Shown: piece by piece, positions 18,871 through 28,107 of the stretch
Layout: every line of letters begins with the position of its first letter
Numbering within the stretch: position 1 is the first letter of the stretch
Source of the DNA: Cohnella ginsengisoli
GTDB taxonomy: Bacteria; Bacillota; Bacilli; Paenibacillales; Paenibacillaceae
Assembly: GCF_029525555.1 (NCBI RefSeq)
Contig: NZ_JAPDHZ010000006.1
Location: 1 to 64,000, forward strand
Length of the DNA: 64,000 nucleotides
Direction: 5' to 3'
Made by a program: the position numbers and the translations under genes
The notes under the pieces: generated by a model
Seen by the model: the letters and a program-made list of their open reading frames with translations, nothing else
Told to the model about the DNA's origin: nothing
Database searches by the model: none

Positions 18871-19939
18871 GCGCGTCATCAACGCAAGCGGGAGGATGAG
18901 CATCCTCGGCGTGTCCGCGCCGACGGATACCGTCATGGAAGCGATGAAGCAGGGCGGTCAGCAATACGTGGAGATCGCGGATCTCGTCGATAAGGCAGGC
19001 GACCGGATCGCGGGCATCCTGGGTTCCGAGGCGGCGGTCGTCGTTAATTCCGCGTCGAGCGGCATCGCGCTGTCCGTTGCCGCAATCGTCACGCAGGGCA
19101 ACCGGCGTCTCAGCGAGCGTCTGCACCAGGAGCCGATTGCGAAGAACGAGATTGTCATGCTGAAGGGACACAACGTGCAGTACGGCGCGCCCGTGGAGAC
19201 GATGGTGTACCTGGGCGGCGGCAAGGTCGTTGAGGCCGGCTATGCCAACGAAGGCAAGGCAGTCCATATCGAAGACGCGATCGGCGAGCGGACGGCGGCT
19301 ATTTTATACGTGAAGTCGCATCATGCCGTTCAGAAAAACATGATCTCCGTCGAGGAAGCGTGGGAAATCGCGCAGCGGCGCGGTGTACCGCTCATCGTGG
19401 ACGCCGCGGCGGAGGAGGATGTGCGAAAGTACGTGAAGTGCGCGGACCTGGCGATCTACAGCGGCTCCAAGGCGATCGAAGGCCCCACCTCGGGCATCGT
19501 CGGCGGCAAACGCCAGTATGTCGAATGGCTGAAGGTACAGCTGCACGGCATCGGGCGCAGCATGAAGGTGGGCAAGGAGACGACGTTCGGCTTGCTTCAG
19601 GCGCTGGACGAGTATATGGTCAAGGAAGATACCAGCGAGCGGGAAAAGGAATCGCTGCAGGCGCTGGCGCCCCTGAACGATATGAACGGCGTGCAGGTGT
19701 CGATCGTGCAGGACGAAGCGGGACGAGCGATCTACCGCGGACGGGTCCGGATCGATCCCGCGCTCGCGGGGACGACCGCCGTGCGCCTCGCGAAGGCGCT
19801 GCAGGAGGGCGACATCGCCATCTACACGCGCGATTACGGCGTTCGACAAGGCTACTTCGATATCGACCCGCGCCCGCTTCAGGGCGACGACATTCACATT
19901 ATTGCGTCGCGCATTCGCGAGCTGGCAGGAGGACAATAA
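18836..19939 (+). CDS. dgaE: DgaE-type PLP-dependent ammonia-lyase
   Basis: 367 residues of the SelA-like fold type I PLP enzymes. The family includes D-glucosaminate-6-phosphate ammonia-lyase, which forms 2-keto-3-deoxy-6-phosphogluconate. Visible features are INASGRMSILG at the N-terminus, the aspartate in PLIVDAAAEED that contacts the cofactor, and the likely PLP lysine in YSGSKAIEGPTSG. ATG at 18836 is chosen because GAGAGGAG stands just upstream and it gives MASSWNAKYGLKRVINASG; the longer frame would overlap the upstream gene by more than 120 bases. The aldolase gene begins directly after its stop. The symbol is by family, not proven substrate. Confidence 0.85.
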   Translation: MASSWNAKYGLKRVINASGRMSILGVSAPTDTVMEAMKQGGQQYVEIADLVDKAGDRIAGILGSEAAVVVNSASSGIALSVAAIVTQGNRRLSERLHQEPIAKNEIVMLKGHNVQYGAPVETMVYLGGGKVVEAGYANEGKAVHIEDAIGERTAAILYVKSHHAVQKNMISVEEAWEIAQRRGVPLIVDAAAEEDVRKYVKCADLAIYSGSKAIEGPTSGIVGGKRQYVEWLKVQLHGIGRSMKVGKETTFGLLQALDEYMVKEDTSEREKESLQALAPLNDMNGVQVSIVQDEAGRAIYRGRVRIDPALAGTTAVRLAKALQEGDIAIYTRDYGVRQGYFDIDPRPLQGDDIHIIASRIRELAGGQ

Positions 19940-19940
19940 G

Positions 19941-20699
19941 ATGACGAGCGGTTTGACGAAGAGACTGTACAATGAGCGGGCGGCGTTAAACGTCCTGGCG
20001 AACAGCGTGGACAACGCAAAGGAAGTATTCGATGCGGCCGAAGGGCATGTGCTGGTCGGCGTGCTGTCCAAGGATTACCCGACCGTCGAGGCCGCAGTGG
20101 AGGCGATGAAGGAACACGGCCGCGCGATCGACGACGCCGTGTCGATCGGCCTCGGCGCCGGCGACAATCGGCAGGCCGCCGTCGTGGCGGAGATCGTCAA
20201 GCACTATCCCGGCAGCCACATCAATCAGGTGTTCCCGGCAGTCGGCGCGACGCGCGCGAACCTTGGCGGCAAGGACAGTTGGATCAACAGTCTCGTCTCC
20301 CCGACGGGCCGGGTCGGCTATGTCAACGTGTCGACGGGACCGGTCAGCGCGGCTGCGGCCGAGCAAGCGATTCTGCCCGTTCGCGCGGCCATCGCGCTTG
20401 TGCGCGACATGGGCGGCAACGCGGTGAAGTATTTTCCGATGAACGGCTTAAGCCGCGAAGACGAATACAAGGCTGTCGTGGAGGCCTGCGCCGCCGAAGG
20501 CTTCGCGCTTGAGCCGACGGGCGGCATCGACCTGGACAACTTCGAGCCGATCCTTCGCATGGCGCTTGAGGCGGGCGTGCCGCAGGTAATCCCGCATGTC
20601 TACTCCTCGATCGTCGACAAAGCCACGGGCAAGACGAAGACCGACGACGTGCGCCGGCTGCTGGCGACGATGAAGGAGCTGGTCGACCGGTATGCCTAG
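19941..20699 (+). CDS. dgaF: DgaF-type KDGP aldolase family protein
   Basis: 252 residues. The family cleaves 2-keto-3-deoxy-6-phosphogluconate-type products to pyruvate and glyceraldehyde 3-phosphate in the D-glucosaminate pathway. Motifs include HVLVGVLSKDYPTVEAAVEA, NAVKYFPMNGL with the probable Schiff-base lysine, and EPTGGIDLDNFEP. ATG at 19941 follows AGGAGGACAATAAG and lies right after the dgaE stop. The kinase gene overlaps its end by 8 bases, so translation of the two is probably coupled. Confidence 0.87.
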   Translation: MTSGLTKRLYNERAALNVLANSVDNAKEVFDAAEGHVLVGVLSKDYPTVEAAVEAMKEHGRAIDDAVSIGLGAGDNRQAAVVAEIVKHYPGSHINQVFPAVGATRANLGGKDSWINSLVSPTGRVGYVNVSTGPVSAAAAEQAILPVRAAIALVRDMGGNAVKYFPMNGLSREDEYKAVVEACAAEGFALEPTGGIDLDNFEPILRMALEAGVPQVIPHVYSSIVDKATGKTKTDDVRRLLATMKELVDRYA

Positions 20700-21709
20700 A
20701 AAAGTCGCCGCCTTCGGCGAGGTGATGATGCGCCTGCAGGTGCCGGGATACGAACTGCTCACCCAGGCGGATACGCTGAAGTACTCTTTCTCCGGCACCG
20801 GGGTCAACATCGTCTCGGCGCTCGCGCGGTTCGGGCATAACGGTTATCTGGTCACGACGCTGCCCTCGAATCCGCTGGGCGACGCCGCTGTCGCGTATTT
20901 GCGCAAGCTGGGCGTAGCGCAGGACTTCATTCGGCGGGACGGGAAGTACGTGGGCCTCTACTTCCTCGAGAACGGCTTCGGCGCCAGGCCGAGCCGCGTC
21001 ACCTACACGAACCGACTGGAGAGCAGCTTCAACACGGCGCCCGCCGGCGCCTACGATTGGGAAGCGATCGCGGAGGGACTGGACGCCGTGCATTTCTGCG
21101 GCATCACGCTCGCGATGAACGATACGGTGCGCGGCCACATGGTAGAGCTGGCGCGCGCGGTCAAGCGCAAGGGCGGTCTTGTCGTCTTCGACTGCAACTA
21201 CCGTCCGACGCTATGGGGAGAAGACGGCTATGCGAAGGCGAAGCCGCATTATATCGAGATGCTGAGGCTTGCGGACCTCGCGATGATGAACGAGAAGGAC
21301 GCGATTCATATCCTCGGCATGGAGACGAGCCGGACGGTCCGCAGGGATCAGCTCGAGGAGCTCATCCCGGCCATTGCCGATACCTACGGCATCGCCGCGA
21401 TCGCGGGCACCCATCGTGCCATCCTCGGAGACGGGACGCATGCCCTGCAAGGTTTTTTTGTACGAAAACCGGCAATTCGCTTTTTCTAGAACGCTGACGT
21501 TCGCGGTCTATGATAGAATTGGGGCAGGAGACGCCTATGCGAGCGGCATCCTGCACGGCGCGCTGACGGGGATGCCGTCCGGGCGGACCGTCGAATTCGC
21601 GGCTGCCGCGGCGATGCTGGCCCATACGGTGCAGGGCGACACGCCGATATCGTCGGAGGCGGAGATCGTCCGCGCCATGACGGAGACGGCAGGCGACATA
21701 GAAAGGTAG
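20692..21709 (+). CDS. kdgK: PfkB family sugar kinase (2-keto-3-deoxygluconate kinase type), frame break
   Basis: 338 residues after reading the T7 run at 21453-21459 as T6. The product has the ribokinase fold: FGEVMMRLQVPG near the N-terminus, FSGTGVNIVSALARFGHN for substrate binding, and DRIGAGDAYASGI after the break, which contains the catalytic aspartate and anion hole. It probably phosphorylates 2-keto-3-deoxygluconate so the product can enter the aldolase step next door. The frame break would remove the active site, yet the downstream half is well preserved, so a sequence error is likely. It is the fourth gene of the operon. Confidence 0.85.
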
Positions 21710-21720
21710 AGATCGAGACC

Positions 21721-22434
21721 GTGAATCTGTCCCGCAACAAGCGGCCGTTGTACATGCAGATCAAAAATATATTGAAGGACCGGATTCTGCACGGGCAGTA
21801 TCCGCTCGACACCAACATTCCTCCCGAGCCGCGGCTCGAGGAGGAGTTCGGCGTGAGCAAGATCACGATACGGGGCGCCATCAAGGAGCTCGTGCAAGAG
21901 GGCTACCTGGAGCCGAGCAGCGGGCGGGGAACGCGGGTCATCCGCAACACGAGGGCGGCCAAGCGCTCGACGTGGAAGAGCTTCACTGAGCTGCTCGTCG
22001 AGGAAGGCCATGCGATGCAGAAAAAGCTGCTCGGTACGGAGGCCGTCCATTATGCGACGGAGACGGAGCAGCATCGGCTGTTCGGGGACGCGGGCCTGCG
22101 AGTAGAACGGCTGTACCTGCTGGACGGGGCGCCGTATATTCACTATGCACACTACCTGCCGGCGCGGCTGGAGAAGACGGACTTGTCGGGGCTGGCGGAA
22201 CATTCGCTGTACGGTTTTCTGGAGGAGAACGGAATCGTGCTGGCGCGTTTCCGGGATGCGTTCGCGGTATCGGCCGCGCCTGCCGGCATCGCCGAGCAGC
22301 TGAACCTTGCGGAGGGCGCGCCGCTGCTCAAGCGGCTGCGCTACGCCTACGACGAGGCTGGCGGCGTGGTCGAGTACAGCGAGGGGTACTACAATACGGC
22401 GCTGCAGCATTATGTGGTGAATTACGACGGGTGA
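21721..22434 (+). CDS. GntR family regulator with UTRA domain
   Basis: 237 residues. An N-terminal winged helix (RPLYMQIKNILKDRIL, EEEFGVSKITIRGAIKELVQ) is followed by a UTRA ligand-binding domain from about residue 95, with LYLLDGAPYIHYAHYLPAR and a final YNTALQHYVV. HutC-subfamily proteins sense sugar or amino-acid derivatives. GTG at 21721 lies 11 bases after the kinase stop. As the last gene of the catabolic operon it most likely represses the operon and is relieved by a pathway intermediate. Confidence 0.88.
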   Translation: MNLSRNKRPLYMQIKNILKDRILHGQYPLDTNIPPEPRLEEEFGVSKITIRGAIKELVQEGYLEPSSGRGTRVIRNTRAAKRSTWKSFTELLVEEGHAMQKKLLGTEAVHYATETEQHRLFGDAGLRVERLYLLDGAPYIHYAHYLPARLEKTDLSGLAEHSLYGFLEENGIVLARFRDAFAVSAAPAGIAEQLNLAEGAPLLKRLRYAYDEAGGVVEYSEGYYNTALQHYVVNYDG

Positions 22435-22901
22435 GCCGGGTGGCCGGACATTGTCATAGCGAGAAAAGCGCGGTGCTTGGAACGACGACGGCGCGGAGCA
22501 TGCAGTAAGCGAGAAAAGAAAGAGCTGCGTTAGCCAAATAGCGCTAGCAGATAAGCGTGAAGAGGTATACATAGGGCTATCGCGCAAAAGTACATGATCG
22601 AGAGCCGCACCCGTTCGTCGTTCCGCCTATCGCGCAAAAGAAAGTGCAGGATTTCTGCCCGAAACACCCGGATTCTCGCTTAATTTGGCGAGTTATCGTG
22701 CACTTTCTGCGCGATAGATCGCAAAAACCGTCTTTTACTATGCAAGTGCGGAACAGTCCGCCGACGACGGTCACGGCCAAGCCGCCGGAGACAGGGCTGG
22801 TCGAGGAGCCAGACAAGGCGAGCGGCAAGAGAGCCAGCATCGTGGGAGGAAGACAAGCCCGACCGGCCGCCGTAGCGAGTAAAAAACCAAAACTTATTCT
22901 T
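22435..22901. other. Intergenic region with inverted-repeat element
   Basis: No gene. CTATCGCGCAAAAG occurs at 22577-22590 and 22627-22640. The second copy extends to AAAGTGCA and is answered by TGCACTTTCTGCGCGATAG at 22699-22717, forming an imperfect 19-bp stem with a 50-base interior. This looks like a dispersed palindromic intergenic unit. A related style of repeat occurs at 58703-58831. Confidence 0.6.
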
Positions 22902-23031
22902 GACCGAAAAGTCTGGAAATGCTAGGATCAACGTATCAAGCGAAGGGGGGCGATGGACAAGAGGAACTTTTTATGACAATTCTGGACCGAATAGTCTGGT
23001 TAAAACATTCTCAATTCTTGACTGAACGATC
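22902..23031. promoter_or_regulatory. Three TetR-type operators upstream of tetR
   Basis: Near-palindromic 12-mers GACCGAAAAGTC (22902), GACCGAATAGTC (22985) and GACTGAACGATC (23020) share the pattern GAYYGANHRRTC. Two more occur at 23693 and 23723 before the transporter. TTGAC-like starts suggest overlap with promoters. The adjacent TetR protein is the likely ligand. Confidence 0.6.
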
Positions 23032-23072
23032 TGCTAAGGGTAGGATGAGGACGTGGAAAGGAGAGATTCGGC

Positions 23073-23657
23073 GTGGCAAGAAGCAAAGAGTTCGACATGA
23101 ACCAGGTTCTGCATAAAGCGATGGAAGTGTTCGGACACTACGGGTACGAGGGAACGTCCCTCCCGATATTGCTTGAAGGCCTGGGCATCGCCCGGCAGAG
23201 CTTGTACGATACGTACGGCACGAAAAAGGATCTCTTCGTCAAGGCCGTTAAGCATTACGTCAACGAGAAATCGAATGCCGTCGTCCTTCATCTGGAGAAG
23301 GCGGAGTCCGTAAAGGACGCCATTCATGCGATCTTCCGCGAGATTGTCTTCGTCCTTCAAGATGAAGACCGGCGCAAAGAGTGCTTTATTTTATACAGCG
23401 CCATCGATCAGGTTCCGCACGAACCCGAGATTGCCGCTTTGTTCGAGCAGGACCGGGTCCGGCTGGAGAGCGCCTTCTATGAAGCGTTGGTTCAAGCCAA
23501 ACAGAATGGGGAGCTGCACACCGATCAGGATTTACAGGCTTTGGCCCGGTATCTCTACCATGCGCGGTACGCCTTGACGCAAGTCGCCAAGTTAACGAAC
23601 GATCCCAAAACGCTCGAAGAAATCGCAACAGTCGCGTTGTCGACGCTGGAAGCCTGA
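23073..23657 (+). CDS. TetR/AcrR family regulator
   Basis: 194 residues. The DNA-binding domain spans about 8-55, with EVFGHYGYEGTSLPILLEGL and the recognition helix IARQSLYDTYGTKKDLF. The C-terminal domain is of the AcrR multidrug-regulator kind. The ATG follows AAAGGAGAG. It is flanked by five copies of one dyad motif, three before it and two between it and the MFS gene, so it most likely represses both itself and the transporter until an effector binds. Confidence 0.9.
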   Translation: MARSKEFDMNQVLHKAMEVFGHYGYEGTSLPILLEGLGIARQSLYDTYGTKKDLFVKAVKHYVNEKSNAVVLHLEKAESVKDAIHAIFREIVFVLQDEDRRKECFILYSAIDQVPHEPEIAALFEQDRVRLESAFYEALVQAKQNGELHTDQDLQALARYLYHARYALTQVAKLTNDPKTLEEIATVALSTLEA

Positions 23658-23692
23658 CGGGGACCCTGTCCCCTCTCGTCTGCCCTTATCAG

Positions 23693-23734
23693 ACCGTTCA
23701 GTCAAAAAATGTCCTTTTTTAGATCGATTAGTCC
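23693..23734. promoter_or_regulatory. Two operators before the MFS gene
   Basis: GACCGTTCAGTC at 23693-23704 and GATCGATTAGTC at 23723-23734 match the dyads upstream of tetR and sit between the tetR stop and the transporter start, positioned to control the latter. Confidence 0.6.
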
Positions 23735-23754
23735 GAAAATGGAGGGTACACAAA

Positions 23755-25186
23755 ATGAATAGTGGTCGTTTCAAAGGGTTAGCGCTTCTCGTGCTTGCCG
23801 TCTCCCAATTAATGATGGCGCTGGATTATACGATTATTTTCGTGGCCATGCCTTCCCTTGGCCAGGAGTTGGGCTTCTCCGCCAACCATTTGCAGTGGGT
23901 GGTCAGCGCGTATTCGCTGGCGTTCGGTGGATTCCTGCTGATCGGAGGCAGGCTCTCGGACTTGATGGGCCGACGGAGAATGTTCATCATCGCCATGTCT
24001 CTGTTCGGGTTAGGCTCGCTGCTTGGCGGGCTGGCCGAATCCCAAACGATGCTGATTATAGCTAGAGGCCTTCAAGGGCTAGGAGGAGCGCTCCTATCGC
24101 CGGCGACGCTGTCCTTGATCATGTCTAACTTCGAGGAAGGCGCCGAACGAAATCGGGCGATGGGCATCTGGGCTGCGATGGGCGGCGTCGGCATGTCGCT
24201 CGGACTTCTACTCGGCGGGGTGCTCACCAGCTTTATCGGCTGGGAGGCAACGTTCTTCGTTAACGTACCGATCGCGCTTCTCTCCCTTCTGTTCGCTCCG
24301 ATCGTCCTCAAGGAAAGCGCGGTATTGCGGGGCCGCAAACACTTCGACATCGCGGGGACGATCTCGGTTACCGCCGGCATGCTTTTCGTCGTCTACTATC
24401 TGATTCAGTCTCCCGTCTCAGGCTGGCTTAACGCAAGCACTTTGCCGTTCGTTCTGCTCGGCGCAGCGCTTCTGGCGGCATTCATCGTCATAGAGAAACG
24501 TTCCAGGGGACCGCTCATCAACTTCCGCATGTTCCGCAATCGCAACCTCACGGGCGCCGCGCTCGTCGCCTTTCTTTTCTCCGCTTCGTTCGGCACGCTC
24601 TTCTACTTCCTAACGCTGTATACCCAGAACGTTCTGCATTTCTCCGCCATTCAGTCAGGATTTACGTTCTTGCCGCTCACGCTCAGCGCGTTCCTTGGCG
24701 CCAGGCTTATCACGCCCATGCTGGCCAAAGCCGGCGTTGCCGGAACGATCGCATCCGGCATGACGCTTGGGGGGTCTCGGCTTCCTGCTCTTGACCCAGT
24801 TGTCCGCTTCGGGCAACGCATGGGGAGTGATTCCAGGGACGATAATCATCGGTCTCGGGCAAGCGCTCGTCTTTACGACCATGTTCATTGCAGGCAGTAC
24901 AGGCGTCGATCCGAGCGAGCAGGGGGTATCCTCCGCAGTCGTCAACACCGGTCAGCAAATCGGCGGAGCCATCGGGTTGGCGGTCATCATGGCGATCATC
25001 TCGGCTACGCTCGGTTCCGACTCGACCATGGAGACAATGACCCCCGCCCCGCTAAATTCGGCTATTCATACCGCGTTTATTGTATCCGCGATCGTTACGC
25101 TGATCGGCATCCTCGTTGCATTCGTAGCGCTGAAGCGGGCACGAGGCGCTTCGCCCGAAGAAGGGAAGGTCATGGCGACGCATTAA
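23755..25186 (+). CDS. MFS drug efflux transporter (DHA2/EmrB-QacA type), frame break
   Basis: 476 residues after reading G6 at 24769-24774 as G5. About 14 hydrophobic segments are present. The family motifs appear as MALDYTIIFVAMPSLGQELG (helix 1), RLSDLMGRRRMF (motif A) and IARGLQGLGGALLSPATLSL (motif B/C region). The C-terminal part continues in the shifted frame with IIGLGQALVFTTMFIAG and STGVDPSEQGVSSAVVNTG. Expected role: proton-driven export of toxic hydrophobic compounds, controlled by the TetR gene upstream. A hairpin terminator follows the stop. Confidence 0.88.
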
Positions 25187-25195
25187 TTGAAGAGA

Positions 25196-25247
25196 AAAGG
25201 GACGCTTGCGACAACACGATCATGTCGCGAACGTCCCTTTCTTTTAG
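25196..25247. terminator. Terminator of the MFS gene
   Basis: AAAGGGACG ... CGTCCCTTT with an inner pairing GCGACA/TGTCGC and a following TCTTTT. Confidence 0.75.
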
Positions 25248-25262
25248 GCTTGAAAATCAAAA

Positions 25263-25290
25263 AGAAGCCCTGGAATCCAGGGCTTCTGTC
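25263..25290 (-). terminator. Terminator of tRNA-Pro
   Basis: AGAAGCCCTGG and its complement form an 11-bp stem downstream of the tRNA on the minus strand, followed there by five T residues. Confidence 0.8.
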
Positions 25291-25301
25291 ATTGTATTGG
25301 A

Positions 25302-25378
25302 TGGTCGAGACGACAGGATTTGAACCTGCGACCTCTTGCTCCCGAAGCAAGCGCTCTACCAAGCTGAGCCACGTCTCG
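25302..25378 (-). tRNA. tRNA-Pro(CGG)
   Basis: A 77-base cloverleaf with encoded CCA. Acceptor CGAGACG/CGTCTCG, D-arm GCTCAGCTTGGTAGAGC, anticodon stem CTTGC/GCAAG with loop TTCGGGA (anticodon CGG), and T-arm GCAGGTTCAAATCCTGT. It stands alone between the MFS gene and a GntR operon and has its own terminator. Confidence 0.95.
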
Positions 25379-25485
25379 AAGATGCCGAAATTTTAGCGGC
25401 AAGAAAAAGTATAGCACAGCCTGGCTTAAAAGCAAAGAACAGATTTAGGCCTATATTAGGTTTAAGGTCTGTTAATGTTCGAGTA

Positions 25486-25510
25486 TCTGTTATATAATAA
25501 GTATAACAGA
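25486..25510. promoter_or_regulatory. Operator of the GntR/membrane protein operon
   Basis: A perfect 9-bp dyad TCTGTTATA / TATAACAGA with a 7-base spacer overlaps a TATAAT-like -10 just upstream of a YtrA-type GntR gene, so it is very likely its autoregulatory site. Confidence 0.65.
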
Positions 25511-25530
25511 GAGTCGAAGGAGGGCACGCC

Positions 25531-25929
25531 ATGTGGATGGAGATCGATCTGCAATCGGATGTACCCATCTATACGCAGTTGGTCGATCAATTGATCGAAG
25601 GCATCGCCTCGGAGCAGTTGAAGCCCGGGGACCCGCTGCCGTCCGTACGAAGCCTCGCCGCGGATCTGGGCATTAATTTGCACACGGTGAACAAGGCTTA
25701 TCAGATTCTGAAGCAGGACGGGTTCCTCCAGGTTCACCGCAAGCAAGGGGTCGTCGTGCAGCCGGGCGGGATGCCCGGCGCGGACGCGGCATTCCGAGCC
25801 AAGCTGGCGAAGGGCATTCGGCCGCTCGCCGCGGAAGCGGCGGTTCGCGGGATGACGGAGGAGGAGTTCGCCGAGCAGAGCGCCGCCGTATACAGGCAAT
25901 TGATGTCGAAGGGAGAGGATGCGAAGTGA
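25531..25929 (+). CDS. GntR family regulator, YtrA subfamily
   Basis: 132 residues: a winged helix at about 1-75 (VPIYTQLVDQLIEGIASEQL, LPSVRSLAADLGINLHTVNK) and a short helical C-terminal dimerisation tail without an effector domain, as is typical of the YtrA subfamily. The ATG at 25531 follows AAGGAGG. It overlaps the next gene by 4 bases, so the pair is translationally coupled. The dyad at 25486-25510 is the probable operator. Confidence 0.9.
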   Translation: MWMEIDLQSDVPIYTQLVDQLIEGIASEQLKPGDPLPSVRSLAADLGINLHTVNKAYQILKQDGFLQVHRKQGVVVQPGGMPGADAAFRAKLAKGIRPLAAEAAVRGMTEEEFAEQSAAVYRQLMSKGEDAK

Positions 25930-27036
25930 ACGCGACGCAGACGGAATGGCTGGTACTGGGCCTATTGGATGCGCTGATCTCGCTGACGATGATCGGGGCG
26001 GTGTTCCTGGCGCCCAAGCATTTGTTGTTCGGCTTGTACGTACCCGAGGCGGATCGCGGCAGCGCTGAGGTCGGACGGATTCGCGGCAGGCATTACGGCG
26101 CGATGGTTGCCGTCTGGATACTGGGTCTCGCGGTCGGCGCAACCGTCGGTCTCTGGAGCGGCGGCGAATGGGCCGAAGGCAGTCCCGAGGCGGCGTTCGG
26201 CGCGGCGCTGGTCATCCAGATCGGCGGCTTGATCCCGGTCTGGCGTTCGGGACGGGGGCAGGCGCTGCGTTTGAAGCAGGCCAGGAACTGGAGCGCCGAA
26301 AAGCCGTCCAAGATCGTGATCGATCTGCTGTTCCGCCAGCGTCAGCGGCTCGTGGGCAACGGGTGGTTCTTCATCCATCTGGCGATCGTCCTCGTATGCG
26401 CCGCTTCAGCCGCGCTGCACTGGGACGTCATCCCGGACCCGGTGCCGACGCATTTCGGCATTTCGGGGGGAGGCCGACGAATACTCGCCTAAGGGCTTCG
26501 GAGCCGTGTTTACGCTGAATATCGTTCAGCTTGCGTTGATCGTCGTATTCCTGCTGGTCAACATGAGCATTCGTCAGGCGCGGCAGCAGCTCGACCCCGC
26601 GCATCCGGAGGCGTCCAGAGAGAAGCAATTGCGGTTTAGAAAAGCGAACTCGGTGTTCATTTATGCGCTCTCGCTGTTCGTCGTCGTCATGCTGGGTCTG
26701 GGTCAATCCGTGACGCTATACGGCTGGCCTACCGAACGGCTTAGCCCAGCGATGATAGGATTGCCTGCACTGCTCATCCTGGCGGTGTTCGGCTTCGTCT
26801 GGTACGTGGCGAGGCATGGCCTGGACGATGCCGGGAGCAACCCGCACGCTAAAGAGGACGAAGCGTGGCGCGGCGGATTTTTCTACTACAACAAGGCGGA
26901 CCCTGCCCTGATGGTGGAAAAAAGGTCCGGCGTCGGCTGGACGATCAACTTCGCCCATCCGCTTGGCATCCTCATTTTTGCGGCGATGCTGCTTGTACCG
27001 ATCGCGATCGTCGTGCTGATGGCCGTATTCTCATGA
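25926..27036 (+). CDS. DUF1648/DUF5808-type membrane protein, frame break
   Basis: 369 residues after reading G6 at 26465-26470 as G5, which joins HFGISG to EADEYSPKGFGAVFTLN. About seven membrane segments are visible. The central DPVPTHFGISG...ADEY motif is characteristic of DUF1648, and the C-terminal part (WRGGFFYYNKADPALMVEK) matches DUF5808. Such proteins often sit behind YtrA-type GntR regulators in Firmicutes and are suspected to act in envelope-stress or antibiotic response. The molecular role is unknown. GTG at 25926 overlaps the regulator stop. Confidence 0.85.
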
Positions 27037-27070
27037 CGGCGATCTTTGCCTGAACGGTCGCAAGGCTTCG

Positions 27071-27802
27071 CTAACCGGCCAGGCCTATCGCGATCGCCGG
27101 CGACCGCGCGGGATCGAGCGCGGCCATCAGCTTGAGCAGATTCGGCTCTGACATGGCGATGCAGCCGGCTGTCGGCTTGCCCCCACCCCGCCACAGATGA
27201 AGGAAGATGGCGCTGCCGCGGCCGGGGACGATGGGGTCGTCGTTGTAGCGTACGACGATCGCGTATTTATAGAGCGGCTGGTAGAGGCGTTCGTAGGAAT
27301 GCCATTTGCGGTCCGGATTGCCGGCATAGGCGACCCATCGATTGTAGTCGGCGGATGTTGGGTCGTCGACCCAATAATCTTGCTCGGTCGTCTGCTTGTA
27401 GGCGAGCTTCAGACCCTTCGGCTTGCTCGCGGTGCCGAACGCCTCGCCCAGCGGGTACACGCCGGAGGGCGTGCGGCCGTCGCCTTCCTTCATCTTCGCG
27501 ATACCGCTCTTGCCCAGCGCGACGGGAATGCCGGCCAGGACGACGGTCCATCCGCCGTCCGGCCGCTTCTCGCGCAGTGACAGGACGCCGGTCTGCGCTC
27601 GCAGGGACTTGGCCTCGACCACCACGACCTGCTCCGCGCCGAGCAGGTTGGCCTTGTAAGGCCAGGAGGCCATGAAGCTGGCGGCGGAAGCATGGGCGGG
27701 TACCAGGGATAGCGCCGGCAGTAGCGCGAGGACGATCCATGCAGCGGTCAGGGTATGGACGAGTGCGTATGTATGGCGGCCGTTCGGTCGACGCCTATTC
27801 AT
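27071..27802 (-). CDS. Secreted L,D-transpeptidase-like protein
   Basis: 243 residues with a signal segment at about 12-40 ending near AHASAA. The rest is a YkuD-type catalytic domain: TPSGVYPLGEAFG in the middle and the active-site region FLHLWRGGGKPTAGCIAMS, with His and the nucleophilic Cys. L,D-transpeptidases form 3-3 peptidoglycan cross-links or attach proteins to the wall. This version has WVDDPTSADYNRW, as in the subfamily with a TAGC rather than SHGC motif. No partner genes are adjacent; it converges on the membrane-protein operon. Confidence 0.85.
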   Translation of the reverse strand: MNRRRPNGRHTYALVHTLTAAWIVLALLPALSLVPAHASAASFMASWPYKANLLGAEQVVVVEAKSLRAQTGVLSLREKRPDGGWTVVLAGIPVALGKSGIAKMKEGDGRTPSGVYPLGEAFGTASKPKGLKLAYKQTTEQDYWVDDPTSADYNRWVAYAGNPDRKWHSYERLYQPLYKYAIVVRYNDDPIVPGRGSAIFLHLWRGGGKPTAGCIAMSEPNLLKLMAALDPARSPAIAIGLAG

Positions 27803-28107
27803 GAAGCGTTCCCCCCTTTTCTATAAGCGTACCTCTGAACGTCGTTGGCGAATCGCGCAGGCGTCTCGGTAGTATGCCGCTAGGGGGCGTCTGGAAGACA
27901 TGAGCGTGTCAGAACCGTCGCATCCATGCCATCTAACGCAGGTGCTTTCCCAGGACAGCACTTTCGGCGCTCCGCCACCTTCTCGCCCAAGGGCTTTCCC
28001 TCGCTTGCTCGCAAGTTCGGCGGCAACCGTTCAAGCAACTAATAAAAGCCTGCGGCATCCGCCGCAGGCTACGTTCAGTTGCTATGCTGCCATGATACGT
28101 TTAAGGT
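27803..28107. other. Intergenic region with terminator for the cupin gene
   Basis: No gene. A hairpin of AGCCTGCGGC and its complement at 28046-28071 followed by TTTTATT on the minus strand ends the cupin transcript. The rest holds only promoter-like DNA for the L,D-transpeptidase. Confidence 0.55.
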
